Below, piece after piece: positions 34,201 through 42,504 of a stretch of DNA of 64,000 nt. The translations under genes were made by a program, and so were the position numbers. The notes under the pieces were generated by a model. The model was given only the letters and a program-made list of their open reading frames with translations, was not told where the DNA came from and did no database searches. Each line of letters starts with the position of its first letter. Position 1 is the first letter of the stretch. Source of the DNA: SB25 sp050180705 (GTDB taxonomy: Bacteria; Bacteroidota; Bacteroidia; Bacteroidales; Tenuifilaceae); NCBI GenBank assembly GCA_050180705.1, contig JBFXDX010000006.1:62001-126000 (forward strand), read 5' to 3'.

Positions 34201-37200
34201 TTTCGGCAACCGAGACGGGAATATCGGAACCCACCGAAGCCTTGGCGAATGTACCGCTGTTGGGCATGGTTGCGCTCACGTCATCACCGGAAATGGTCCC
34301 TTCCAGTGTGCCTCCGGAAATGGTAGCCGCTGTGGTAGCATCGTAAATTTTATGGTCTGCTATTAAACCACTTAGTGTAAGGGTACGTGTGGTTATCTTC
34401 ATGGAGGCGCCAACGTAGGTGAAGTCGTAGTTGTTATCGTTACCACCCGATACAGCTATGTTGTAGCTACCCACGTCGGTGGTTGCTGAGGTTTTCGTTG
34501 AGCCGATTGGCAGCATATCGATAACAGAAGTATTCTCACCGTTGACGAAACCAGTGTAGTTCAGCCTGAATACTGGGTCGCTGTTGCCGTAAACCCTGCT
34601 GGTATCGTTGGCCGAAACAGTTAGCATAGTCTTGCTCACAGTGAGGGAGACTGTTTTGTTTACTGTATTGTAATTGGAGGCATCGGTAGGGGTGAATGCT
34701 ACCGATAGAGTGTTATTTCCAGCATTAAGTAGACTGTCTATATCAGGAGAATAAATGTAGGTGCCGTCAACGATTGTGCCGTTGTAGTAAGCCTTAGCAT
34801 TTAGTTGGATGTTGCTTAATATAGTGCCGTAAGTAATGTCGGCAGGATTGTTCCATTCTACTTCCGGGGTACCCTTATCAGTAGTAAATGTCTTTTGTGC
34901 CCCATAAACCGTATCAATTTTATTGATGGCGTAGGCTCTTACGAAGTAAGTAGTAACTAATGACAATCCGTTCATTGGGGTTCCGTATCGCCCAGTGGTA
35001 TTTAAAGTTCCACAGGTGGTGTGGCTGTCAGTTAGATCGGGCATCCCGGTGGTGTTCCAACATACGCCGTATTGCGTTAATGCTGGGTTTCCCAGATTGT
35101 TAACCTTGACCACCCCTGTAGCCGATGTATCCTTGATGCTACTCGGGTTGATGGTGGTAATTTCAGGGGCACTGTAGGTTGTTATGCCCAGTATATCGCC
35201 ATAGTTGGTCATGTTGTTGGCTGTGATGAAGGCTCGTACGTAGTACTGTGTGAATGGGGATAACCCGCTTACCGTAATGGTATCCTTCAACGAAACGTTG
35301 ACTGCCCCTCTATCGACTATGCTATTGGCGATGGTTGGCGTGCTGCTGGTGCTGTAGCAAACCCCGTAAGCTGTGGGTATTGGGTATCCCACGCTGTCCA
35401 CGCTAACGATGACCCTCATGCTGTTAGTGGTGGTGTCAAGGATGGCTAGTGTAGAGATAAAGGAATTGGCAAAGCCGTAGCCATTGGCTAATAAGGTGTC
35501 GTTATCCACGTTATTCACAAAAGCCAATTTGGCATTCATCTCTCCCAATTTGGAGGGTTTAAATTTGGCTGTAAATTCAGCACTTTCGCCGCTAAAGATG
35601 TTGGTCGAGGTGGGGGTGATGCTGTAGTAGAGCGAATCGAAGGCGACATTATCGAGGTGTAGAATCCCTCCTCCTGAATTGGATACCGTTAGTACTAACT
35701 GACTGCTGTCGTTAATGGCCGTATTGCCGTAAACCAGAGTTGTCGGATTTGCAGTGAATATCGGTTGAGCGATTGGAGCTGTGGATGGCATTACTCGGCT
35801 TGGCGAGTTTTTTAGTGTTCCGCTGAGACCATTTCCGGTGGCATCATATGCGTAATTTCCGTTGGTTTCATCGAAGCGGTAATAGGCAACAAGGCCATTT
35901 TCATTCCCCTTAAGCGAACCATATTGTGAACGGATTTCGTCTTTCGTAAGTGCTTTGCTCCAGATACGGACTTCATCTATTTGTCCTTTGTAATAGAAGG
36001 TGGAACTTCGAGGATCCCTACCTATCATTAAATTTCTGGCGACGGTATAAGTTGAAAGAGTATTTGAACCTGAATAGTTTTCAACACCATCGATATATAT
36101 TTTTACATAATCGTTGTCGAAATCGACTACAGAAGCAATATGGTGCCATTTCCCATCGGCTACATTTTTAGTCCCATAATAACTTGATCCATTTATGAAT
36201 GTTCGTAAGTATCCTGAACTTGTTAATTCAATGTTGTAAGACGGACTACCATCGTAATAATTCCCTATTAAAATACTACGGGTACTATTATCAGTAGAGT
36301 TAATCCACATCTCAATGGTAAAATTTCCATTTGCCAGTTTATTAAATGTTGTTTTATTCCCTAAATCGATGTAATCGTTTGTTCCATCGAAATTTATAGC
36401 ATTACTTGCGTCTGAAGCAATTTGGTATGATAGAGAACCTATTGCCACTACGGTATCAATACCAGCGTTACTGGTGAAAATCAAATTGGTTGTATTAACT
36501 GATGAAGAGTTCGCTGTATAAGATACGACGAATTTTACAGAATCACCAGTTTCAACATTGGCCGTTGTTGGAAATATCGAGAACTGATTATTATTTGACA
36601 GCACCGAGGTGATGTTCAATATGGAAGAGCCTGTATTCCTTAAAGTAAGGGTATCATAACTGGCAGCTGTTATCGGTGCGCTTAGTTTTATGGTATCTGT
36701 CGATGGATTAAATACTGCATTGGTTGCCATGAAAGAAACCTCTGTACCGTAAGCTGTATCTCTTACGCTCATAGCGTATGCCCTTACGTAGTAGGTTACC
36801 CCAGCTGTTAGACTTTTCAGTGTGGTGGCATAATAGCCAGTATCAACAGCAGTGCTTTCTGAAGTGAGATTATCAGCAACGGTTGGCATTCCAGTTGTAT
36901 TCCAACATGCGCCATAGCTGGTAAGTTGAGGATTTCCCAAGTTAACTATTTTCAGATTACAATTGGCAGAAGAGTCTGTAGTATTTGTAATATTCAGTGT
37001 GTTTACCGTTGGGCTACCATAGGTGTAAAGCGTGAGTTCACCTCCGTAGCTGGTTGCGCTGCCGTTTGTAATATATGCTCTTACGTAGTATTGAGTAGTA
37101 GGAGCAAGGCTTGAAATGATAAGTGTATCAAGTCCCTTAGCGATAGGGGCACCGTAATCGGCATAGCTGTCGGCAATTGTTGGTGTTCCGGTAGTATTCC

Positions 37201-40200
37201 AGCATAGGCCATATCCGCTATTGGGCGAACCGATGCTGTCGATATTCACGCTAATGCGGGCTGTTGTTTTGGAAGTATCAATTACAGCAACTGTAGTTAT
37301 TGCTGAGGATGCATACCCATTAGCAATTGCTACGATTGTATCGTTGTCCATGTTGTTCTCGAATACGTAATGGTTTGATTGATTGGCTACAATTGTGGGG
37401 GTGTATGTTGTCACAAAGGTTGCCGAATTGCCGCTGAAGATATTTGCTGATGTGGCATCCACGCTAAAACAGGTTGAATCAGAGAAAACATTGTCAATGT
37501 GTAGGATTCCGCCTCCGGCGTTTTTAACCTTCATGTCGATTTGTTTGGTGCTGTTTAATGCAACTGCTCCAAACATTGCAGTGTCAGGTTCGGCTGTGAA
37601 AACAGGTTCAGCAACAGGTGCTGTAGATGGTATTACCCAGGTTGGCGAATTCATTAAGGTACCAGTATGCCCATTTCCTGTAAGGTCGAAGATATAATTA
37701 TCGTTTCCTTCGTCCATTCGCCAGTAGGCAATCAGGCCTTCTTCGTTTCCATTTAAAGAACCATAATGCGAACGAATTTCGTTCTGGGTTAGGACTTTGT
37801 TCCACACCCTTACTTCATCAATTTGACCATCAAATTGTTTCCCAGTTTGAAAAGTTGAAGAACCTATGGTTAATGGATTTGTTCCCGAATAATTAAAATC
37901 ATCCGAAGTGGTGGTGTTTACTTTGTTAATTCCATCACAATATATCCTAAGATTATTTGTTGATGCATCATAGGTACATGCCCAATGGTGCCATTTATTA
38001 TCGGTATAAGTATTTGTTGTGTTATGATCATCGTTCCAAAAAGAGAAAGTGAATACATTGTTACTTCTAAATCCAATTTGCAAACCTTTATGTGAACTTC
38101 CTGTACCATATGCAATAACATAGTCATCAGTTCCACTACTGCCTCTTTTTGCCCAAAAATCGAATGAGAATGATTTTTTTGCAAAATCAAAACTTGAACT
38201 ACAATTGATGTAATCATTACTACCGTCAAGGTCGATGGCGTTTTCTGCATTCGAACTTTTTTGGTAAGTCCCGGTTCCAATAACTGCTAGGGTATCGGAG
38301 CCACTGTTGCTGGTAAATATGATTGTTGTTGTATCGTTGCCAAACGAAGCGGTGTAGTACGAAACTACGAACATCGAGCTGTCGCCTGATGCGATGGTGG
38401 TGTTCTGTGGACTTACCGTGAATTTTGAGTCGCCCGCAATTGCGGAGTTGATAAACAAACTTCCTTTGCCCGTGTTGGCTATATAAAAGGAATTGGTTCC
38501 AGCTGTATATATGCTGGTTGTTGTCCTTACTGTATCGACTGATGTACTGAATATTGCATTGTTGGCAATAAAGGAAAACTCGTCGCTATAGCTGATGCCA
38601 AAATCTTTTGATGTAAATGCACGCACGTAATAGGTTGTATCCTTGCTCAACTTGGTCATGGCAATGCTGTAAGATCCTGTTGCCTTTGCTTTGTTTTCAG
38701 CGTAAATTACACTATCGTTCAAGGTTGGAGTACTGGTAGTATTCCAGCATATCCCATATATGGTTGAATCTGGGATACCTAAACTTGAAATATTGACTGT
38801 AATGATTGCCGATGAGTCGGTTACGTTATTTGATGATATTGCGCTGATGGTAGCTAGCGACCCACTTGTAAAGGAGAATGTTGTGCCATAGCTTGTAAAC
38901 CCGTTGCTGCTGGTAGAGTAGGGTCTTACGTAGTAAAAGGTGTTCGCTACCAAGTCAGTAATAGTTGTGCTGTAATCACTCTCGGTATTTGTATAGCCCT
39001 CGTCGGTAAAACTATTGGCTAATGTAGGGAGCGTGTCGGTACCCCAGCAAATACCATGTGCTGTAGCTGCGGTATCGCCTATGCTGGTAATGTCCCAGTT
39101 AATGGTAGCGCTGGTATCGGTCAATCCGGTGACAGACGATATTGTGCATGCAACTTGTTTAAAACCTTCGCCCGTAATGGGTAGTGTTCCTGAAACATTC
39201 CCATTGTAGGTGAGATTGCCCGTCTCTGTTTTTTTTGCTTTAGGCAGAAACTGCACGGTAAACTTTGCGCTGTCGCCGCTAAATATATTGGCACTGGTGG
39301 TAACGCCTGAAAATACGCTATTGTCGCTATTTACTGAGGTGATATGAAGTATGCCACCGCCAGTGTTGCGTATGCTTACCGTATCGCAGATACTGTCGTT
39401 TAGGGCAACCATACCTAGATTTAGATTGCTTGGGTTGAAAGTATATGCAGGCTGTGCAATGGGAGCCGTTGAGGTGCTGATCCATGTGGGAGAGTTGCTC
39501 AATATCCCAGTATTCCCATTTCCAGTTACATCGTAAATGTAATTTCCGCTAACCCCTTCATCGAAACGCCAGTATGCTAACAGACCCTCCTCGTTCCCTT
39601 CAAGGGGACCGTACTGTGCACGGATTTCGTCCTGGGTCAAGCTCTTGTCCCAAACGCGCACTTCGTCTATTTGGCCATCGGCATAATTACCATCATACCC
39701 CCTGCCAATCCAGAAGTCGTCACTTTCGGTATTTAAAAAGTCATTGTTTATAGTACCAGACCCAGCTATAATGCCATCGCAGTAAATCCTTTTTAAATTG
39801 GTAGAGGCATCATAAGTAACAGCCCAATGGTGCCAGTTTAAATCGGTATATGTGTTATCTGTATTGATATCATCATTATAAAAGGCGAAAGTAAAATAGT
39901 TTGTATTCCTAAAACCAATATGGATAGCCATATCGGTAGCATAATTATCTCCAAGCCCAATAATATAATCATTGGTATTTATGCTTCCCCTTTTGAACCA
40001 AAAATCAATAGAAAATGATTTGTTGGCTAGGTCAATATTGTTTCCACAATTTATATAATTATTACTACCATCTAAATCCATGGCGCTTCCGGCACTGGAA
40101 GCCCTTTGGTAGTAACTGGTAGCGCTTACCTCAATAGTATCTTTCCCTGCATTGCTGTTAAATATAACGTTTCCACCAAGTAATCCTGAAGTGTTAGGGG

Positions 40201-42025
40201 TGAATGTGATGGTAAATGCAGTGCTGTCGCCTATGGTAATGTTTGCCGAGGTTGGGGCAATGGTAAATTGAGCATCAGGCAAGTCAATGGAGTTTATATT
40301 TAACACGGTATACCCAGTGTTTTTAATATAAAATATCTGCTGTTTGGAGATTCCGACCATAGTATCACCAAAGGCAATATTTTCTATGGATGCTGTAAAT
40401 CCTGCGTTCAGGGCAGTGAAACTGGTTTCGACACCAAACACGGTATCCACCTCATTAACGGCGAAGGCCTGTACGTAGTAAGTGGTATTGTATGTTAGCC
40501 CCGTTATAGGAACCGAGTGGGTTCCTGCACTGCTAACGTTTCCCCCGTTGCTGTAGCTGTCGCTTAACGTTGGCGAGCCGCTGGTGTTCCAGCATACCCC
40601 GTATGCGGTGGGGTTAGGAATACCCAGTCGAGTAAAGGTTAAATTTCCTGTAGCTGTTGAATCGGTAATGTTGTTTACAGCCATCGTGGTAATTTCGGGC
40701 ATGTATGCCGATTCAAAACTAATGGTTTTACTATATGCAGTATCATTGGCATTTATAGTGTATGCCCTTATGTAGTAGATTTTATTGGTATCGAGGCTGG
40801 TTATTTGTGATGTGTAGCTGCCTGTAGTGCTGGATATTCCTTCATCAGTATAATTATCAGTCAGTTTTGGCGAGCCGCTAGTATTCCAGCAGACCCCATA
40901 ATGAGCAATATCTGTAACCAATTCATTAATTCTGAAATAGGCAGAAGCACTTGATAAATTCACATTTGAAACAGAATCAATAACGGGAGGAGGGTTGTGT
41001 GTATAGCCTTGAAAATGCAAAAATGGGTAGCCATTGTTCCTGTTTTGGTTTATTCCCCAATAATTATTTGAGCCATTTGCCGTTTCGTTCATAAAATCCC
41101 AACCCGCAGCAATAAAGGTATTATGATCCTGCATTTCAGCAGTAGTCTTGCCGGTAATATTGGTGGCTGTTGCATATCCATTGTATCCGATACCCGCTGA
41201 AGAACCTGATGTTTCGGCATCCCAAAAACAGTTTTTGGCTGTTGCATACCATAACTCCCCAAATATTACCCCACAACGGTTCGTGCTTGTTCCTGTTTTT
41301 ATTGCTGTTGTGTAGCAATATTTTACAGTAGCAGATGAAACTTCTCCAATGAGACCACCTGTACGATATGTTCCATAGTTAGACCCTGTGCAATAACAAT
41401 TAGTTATTGTACCACCCTGTGTTTCTCCAATTAAATTGCCCACATAACTAGTCCCGGTAACATTAGTGTTAGTATAGCAGTTTGAAATTTGAGATAATGT
41501 AACACTTTCTCCTACTAGTCCACCTATTATGTAATATTTTCCTGTAATACTGCCGCTTATGCAACATTTATAGATATTGCTTTGAACACATTGTCCTACC
41601 AATCCGCCTGTATATTGATATCCTGTAATGCTAGCATTTGTTATATTAATGTTATTAAGTTTTGCACCGTTAGTGTATCCGAAAAATCCAATATAATTAG
41701 AGGAAGGACGGCTAATATATAGACTATCAATAATGTATCCCTTGCCATCATATGAACCTTTAAAGTTTTTGCTACTGTTCCCTATGGGCGAAAAACCACT
41801 ACTCCAGTCCCATGTATCGGAGGCGTCAATATCAGCCGTTTGCTCGTAGTAATAAGAAGAACTCCAATAACTACTGTTTTGGGAAAGCCAGTAGAGGTTC
41901 TCCAACGAGGCAATCTGGTATGGGTCGGCACTGGTACCGCTGCCCGAGGGGGCTGTTGCGGTTTGGCCGTATCCCAAGCCTACCTGAAGGCAGGACAAGA
42001 TTAAAAGCGTAAAGAATTTTCTCAT
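31205..42025 (-). CDS. Giant T9SS-secreted repeat protein (3606 residues)
   Basis: An uninterrupted surface protein of 3606 residues. Signal peptide 1-20; residues about 25-310 hold GLUG-like beta-helix units (GGLVGQ, GGLVGES, GNLIGE, GGLIGE). From about 340 to 2370 there is a composite pattern of eight fibronectin-like units beginning YGxCWNT, several choice-of-anchor/HYDIN-like segments, and three LamG/concanavalin-like domains (near 645-805, 1262-1428 and 1875-2042). An MBG-type region runs from about 2380 to 3160 with three near-identical 87-residue repeats. Three 71-residue InlB-B-like repeats (SYSAGEHGSISGI) and a related unit lie around 3160-3445. It ends with a carboxypeptidase-regulatory-like unit and a T9SS type A sorting domain (from about 3532, SVYPNPFTSNLTIEI). 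It is probably an adhesin-like surface or matrix protein; the ligand is unknown. Confidence 0.9.
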   Translation of the reverse strand: MRKFFTLLILSCLQVGLGYGQTATAPSGSGTSADPYQIASLENLYWLSQNSSYWSSSYYYEQTADIDASDTWDWSSGFSPIGNSSKNFKGSYDGKGYIIDSLYISRPSSNYIGFFGYTNGAKLNNINITNASITGYQYTGGLVGQCVQSNIYKCCISGSITGKYYIIGGLVGESVTLSQISNCYTNTNVTGTSYVGNLIGETQGGTITNCYCTGSNYGTYRTGGLIGEVSSATVKYCYTTAIKTGTSTNRCGVIFGELWYATAKNCFWDAETSGSSAGIGYNGYATATNITGKTTAEMQDHNTFIAAGWDFMNETANGSNNYWGINQNRNNGYPFLHFQGYTHNPPPVIDSVSNVNLSSASAYFRINELVTDIAHYGVCWNTSGSPKLTDNYTDEGISSTTGSYTSQITSLDTNKIYYIRAYTINANDTAYSKTISFESAYMPEITTMAVNNITDSTATGNLTFTRLGIPNPTAYGVCWNTSGSPTLSDSYSNGGNVSSAGTHSVPITGLTYNTTYYVQAFAVNEVDTVFGVETSFTALNAGFTASIENIAFGDTMVGISKQQIFYIKNTGYTVLNINSIDLPDAQFTIAPTSANITIGDSTAFTITFTPNTSGLLGGNVIFNSNAGKDTIEVSATSYYQRASSAGSAMDLDGSNNYINCGNNIDLANKSFSIDFWFKRGSINTNDYIIGLGDNYATDMAIHIGFRNTNYFTFAFYNDDINTDNTYTDLNWHHWAVTYDASTNLKRIYCDGIIAGSGTINNDFLNTESDDFWIGRGYDGNYADGQIDEVRVWDKSLTQDEIRAQYGPLEGNEEGLLAYWRFDEGVSGNYIYDVTGNGNTGILSNSPTWISTSTAPIAQPAYTFNPSNLNLGMVALNDSICDTVSIRNTGGGILHITSVNSDNSVFSGVTTSANIFSGDSAKFTVQFLPKAKKTETGNLTYNGNVSGTLPITGEGFKQVACTISSVTGLTDTSATINWDITSIGDTAATAHGICWGTDTLPTLANSFTDEGYTNTESDYSTTITDLVANTFYYVRPYSTSSNGFTSYGTTFSFTSGSLATISAISSNNVTDSSAIITVNISSLGIPDSTIYGICWNTTSTPTLNDSVIYAENKAKATGSYSIAMTKLSKDTTYYVRAFTSKDFGISYSDEFSFIANNAIFSTSVDTVRTTTSIYTAGTNSFYIANTGKGSLFINSAIAGDSKFTVSPQNTTIASGDSSMFVVSYYTASFGNDTTTIIFTSNSGSDTLAVIGTGTYQKSSNAENAIDLDGSNDYINCSSSFDFAKKSFSFDFWAKRGSSGTDDYVIAYGTGSSHKGLQIGFRSNNVFTFSFWNDDHNTTNTYTDNKWHHWACTYDASTNNLRIYCDGINKVNTTTSDDFNYSGTNPLTIGSSTFQTGKQFDGQIDEVRVWNKVLTQNEIRSHYGSLNGNEEGLIAYWRMDEGNDNYIFDLTGNGHTGTLMNSPTWVIPSTAPVAEPVFTAEPDTAMFGAVALNSTKQIDMKVKNAGGGILHIDNVFSDSTCFSVDATSANIFSGNSATFVTTYTPTIVANQSNHYVFENNMDNDTIVAIANGYASSAITTVAVIDTSKTTARISVNIDSIGSPNSGYGLCWNTTGTPTIADSYADYGAPIAKGLDTLIISSLAPTTQYYVRAYITNGSATSYGGELTLYTYGSPTVNTLNITNTTDSSANCNLKIVNLGNPQLTSYGACWNTTGMPTVADNLTSESTAVDTGYYATTLKSLTAGVTYYVRAYAMSVRDTAYGTEVSFMATNAVFNPSTDTIKLSAPITAASYDTLTLRNTGSSILNITSVLSNNNQFSIFPTTANVETGDSVKFVVSYTANSSSVNTTNLIFTSNAGIDTVVAIGSLSYQIASDASNAINFDGTNDYIDLGNKTTFNKLANGNFTIEMWINSTDNSTRSILIGNYYDGSPSYNIELTSSGYLRTFINGSSYYGTKNVADGKWHHIASVVDFDNDYVKIYIDGVENYSGSNTLSTYTVARNLMIGRDPRSSTFYYKGQIDEVRIWSKALTKDEIRSQYGSLKGNENGLVAYYRFDETNGNYAYDATGNGLSGTLKNSPSRVMPSTAPIAQPIFTANPTTLVYGNTAINDSSQLVLTVSNSGGGILHLDNVAFDSLYYSITPTSTNIFSGESAEFTAKFKPSKLGEMNAKLAFVNNVDNDTLLANGYGFANSFISTLAILDTTTNSMRVIVSVDSVGYPIPTAYGVCYSTSSTPTIANSIVDRGAVNVSLKDTITVSGLSPFTQYYVRAFITANNMTNYGDILGITTYSAPEITTINPSSIKDTSATGVVKVNNLGNPALTQYGVCWNTTGMPDLTDSHTTCGTLNTTGRYGTPMNGLSLVTTYFVRAYAINKIDTVYGAQKTFTTDKGTPEVEWNNPADITYGTILSNIQLNAKAYYNGTIVDGTYIYSPDIDSLLNAGNNTLSVAFTPTDASNYNTVNKTVSLTVSKTMLTVSANDTSRVYGNSDPVFRLNYTGFVNGENTSVIDMLPIGSTKTSATTDVGSYNIAVSGGNDNNYDFTYVGASMKITTRTLTLSGLIADHKIYDATTAATISGGTLEGTISGDDVSATMPNSGTFAKASVGSDIPVSVAEIVLNGSDAGNYAITLPSDLTADITAKGLTVSGLVASDKTYDATTTATISGGTLEGTISSDDVSATMPTSGTFAQTSIGYNIAVSVAEIVLNGIDAENYTLTQPSGLTADISAKKLTVSGLAASNKTYDATTAATISGGTLEGTISSDDVSATMPNSGTFAKASVGSDIPVSVAEIVLNGIDAENYTLTQPLLSADISARDLTITANNFNKTQGVDYTFANTEFTTSGLVSGESIASATITSDGATSSAKVGEYEILISNAIATSGTDLGNYTITYEKGTLSVVDRTELALTGLSANNKIYDGTTNATISNWGTLSGVVSGENVTLDYSNAQISFENKRIGEEKKVTVTGLVLSGTNAEKYFINSQTTTANITTRTINLSGFTADDKVYDGTTSVTGTGFSDDRIANDDITISYKAAFENKTVGNAKTVNYTDITINGTDAYNYNLDNTGGTASATILAKTLNVEGSFSVYDKEYDATTTAIINSNKLALSGAIPGDIVELFPVAEFATATIGQNITVSLTNSSTLIGDDAENYTLSLNGTPTATASITEAVTYYTLNLTANPKNAGTVTGAGNYLSGAEITLTATANEGFAFKNWTNGENVVNQTENFTYTMPATNTNLSANFEPITFTLSYSAGEHGSISGITPQTVNYGTDGTSIEAIPDQGYRFVNWSDSSTDNPRTDKNVTNNISVTANFEAIIFTLSYSAGEHGSISGITPQTVNYGTDGTSIEAIPDQGYRFVNWNDGSTDNPRTDKNVTDNISVTANFEAITVTLSYSAGEHGSISGITPQTVNYGTDGTSVEAIPDQGYRFVNWSDGNTDNPRTDKNVTNNISVTANFEVITYSITFTVTGNGSSIAGASITISNKTLTTDNNGTVLVELPNGTYDYSVSADNYQSVSESVTVNGADTNIPVTLTPTGINNNSIGKISVYPNPFTSNLTIEIENGKVEYYTLINATGKTVKSGILKGTKNELNLLHLNNGIYLLQIYRKNGNKTIRLIKN
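31697..32335 (-). repeat. Three tandem 213-base repeats inside the giant gene
   Basis: Equivalent points at 31771, 31984 and 32197 are exactly 213 bases apart, giving three 71-residue InlB-B-type units with very few differences at DNA level. The outer limits are approximate. A more divergent fourth unit lies to the right up to about 32540. Confidence 0.9.
33610..34392 (-). repeat. Three tandem 261-base repeats inside the giant gene
   Basis: The word CCAGTGTGCC at 33781, 34042 and 34303 marks units exactly 261 bases (87 residues) apart. Each encodes an MBG-type unit with KxYDATTxATISGGTLEGTI. The units are close to identical over long runs and appear richer in G and C than the flanking regions. 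Outer limits are approximate. Confidence 0.9.
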
Positions 42026-42504
42026 GTTTAGATGATTTAATTTATATGATTTTTGTTCGATTTAGCATGGGTATTTTCCAACTGTTTTTTATTTGTTGGA
42101 AATATTGAGAACTTAATGCTATTAACTCTTAAGCGATAAATTTAATTGAGCTAAACTAACTCAAATGAGATCAAAATTTTTTTTGAATTTGTTCGGATTT
42201 ATCAATCGAACCCAAAAGAAGAGTTATGTATTTGTAAAAGAATTTCTTGCTATTGTTTTTATGCAAGTTTGTCTGCTAATTTAGGGACGTACTGATTTAT
42301 CAATCAGTACGCGGTGTTTTTGTGTATATTCTGATATGCAGTAAGTTGTGTTTTTTTGATAGGTATTTCTTATAAATACATAAAAAGGAATTCTTTTCCC
42401 ACAGAAAAGAATTCTCGGGAATTGAATGCTCTTAGAGAATTTAATATGCATTAAATTTCTAAGTTCCCAAAAAACTAGCTTAATGGATGTTTACAACAGA
42501 GGAG
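42026..42504. other. Intergenic region with two hairpins
   Basis: This 479-base gap precedes the giant gene (-) and follows the TPR-AraC gene (-). It holds the terminator at 42380-42414 and a perfect 10-base inverted repeat (CGTACTGATT and complement, 42288-42297 and 42302-42311, 4-base loop). The latter lacks a T-run on the minus strand and may be a regulatory or weak terminator structure. The promoter of the giant gene should be in the left part, but I see no clear TAnnTTTG box. I see no gene here. Confidence 0.55.
42380..42414 (-). terminator. Terminator of the TPR-AraC gene
   Basis: A 10-base stem (GAATTCTTTT against AAAAGAATTC) with a 7-base loop, followed on the minus strand by CTTTTTATG, about 90 bases after the stop codon. 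Confidence 0.7.

Noticed and set aside
31697..34392. Tandem repeats as a possible CRISPR array
   Set aside because: The units are 213 and 261 bases long, contiguous, in frame and coding; they lack the short repeat/spacer pattern.
37918..38280. 120-residue minus-strand frame inside the giant gene
   Set aside because: Out-of-frame shadow of a LamG-coding part; low-complexity, methionine-rich composition.
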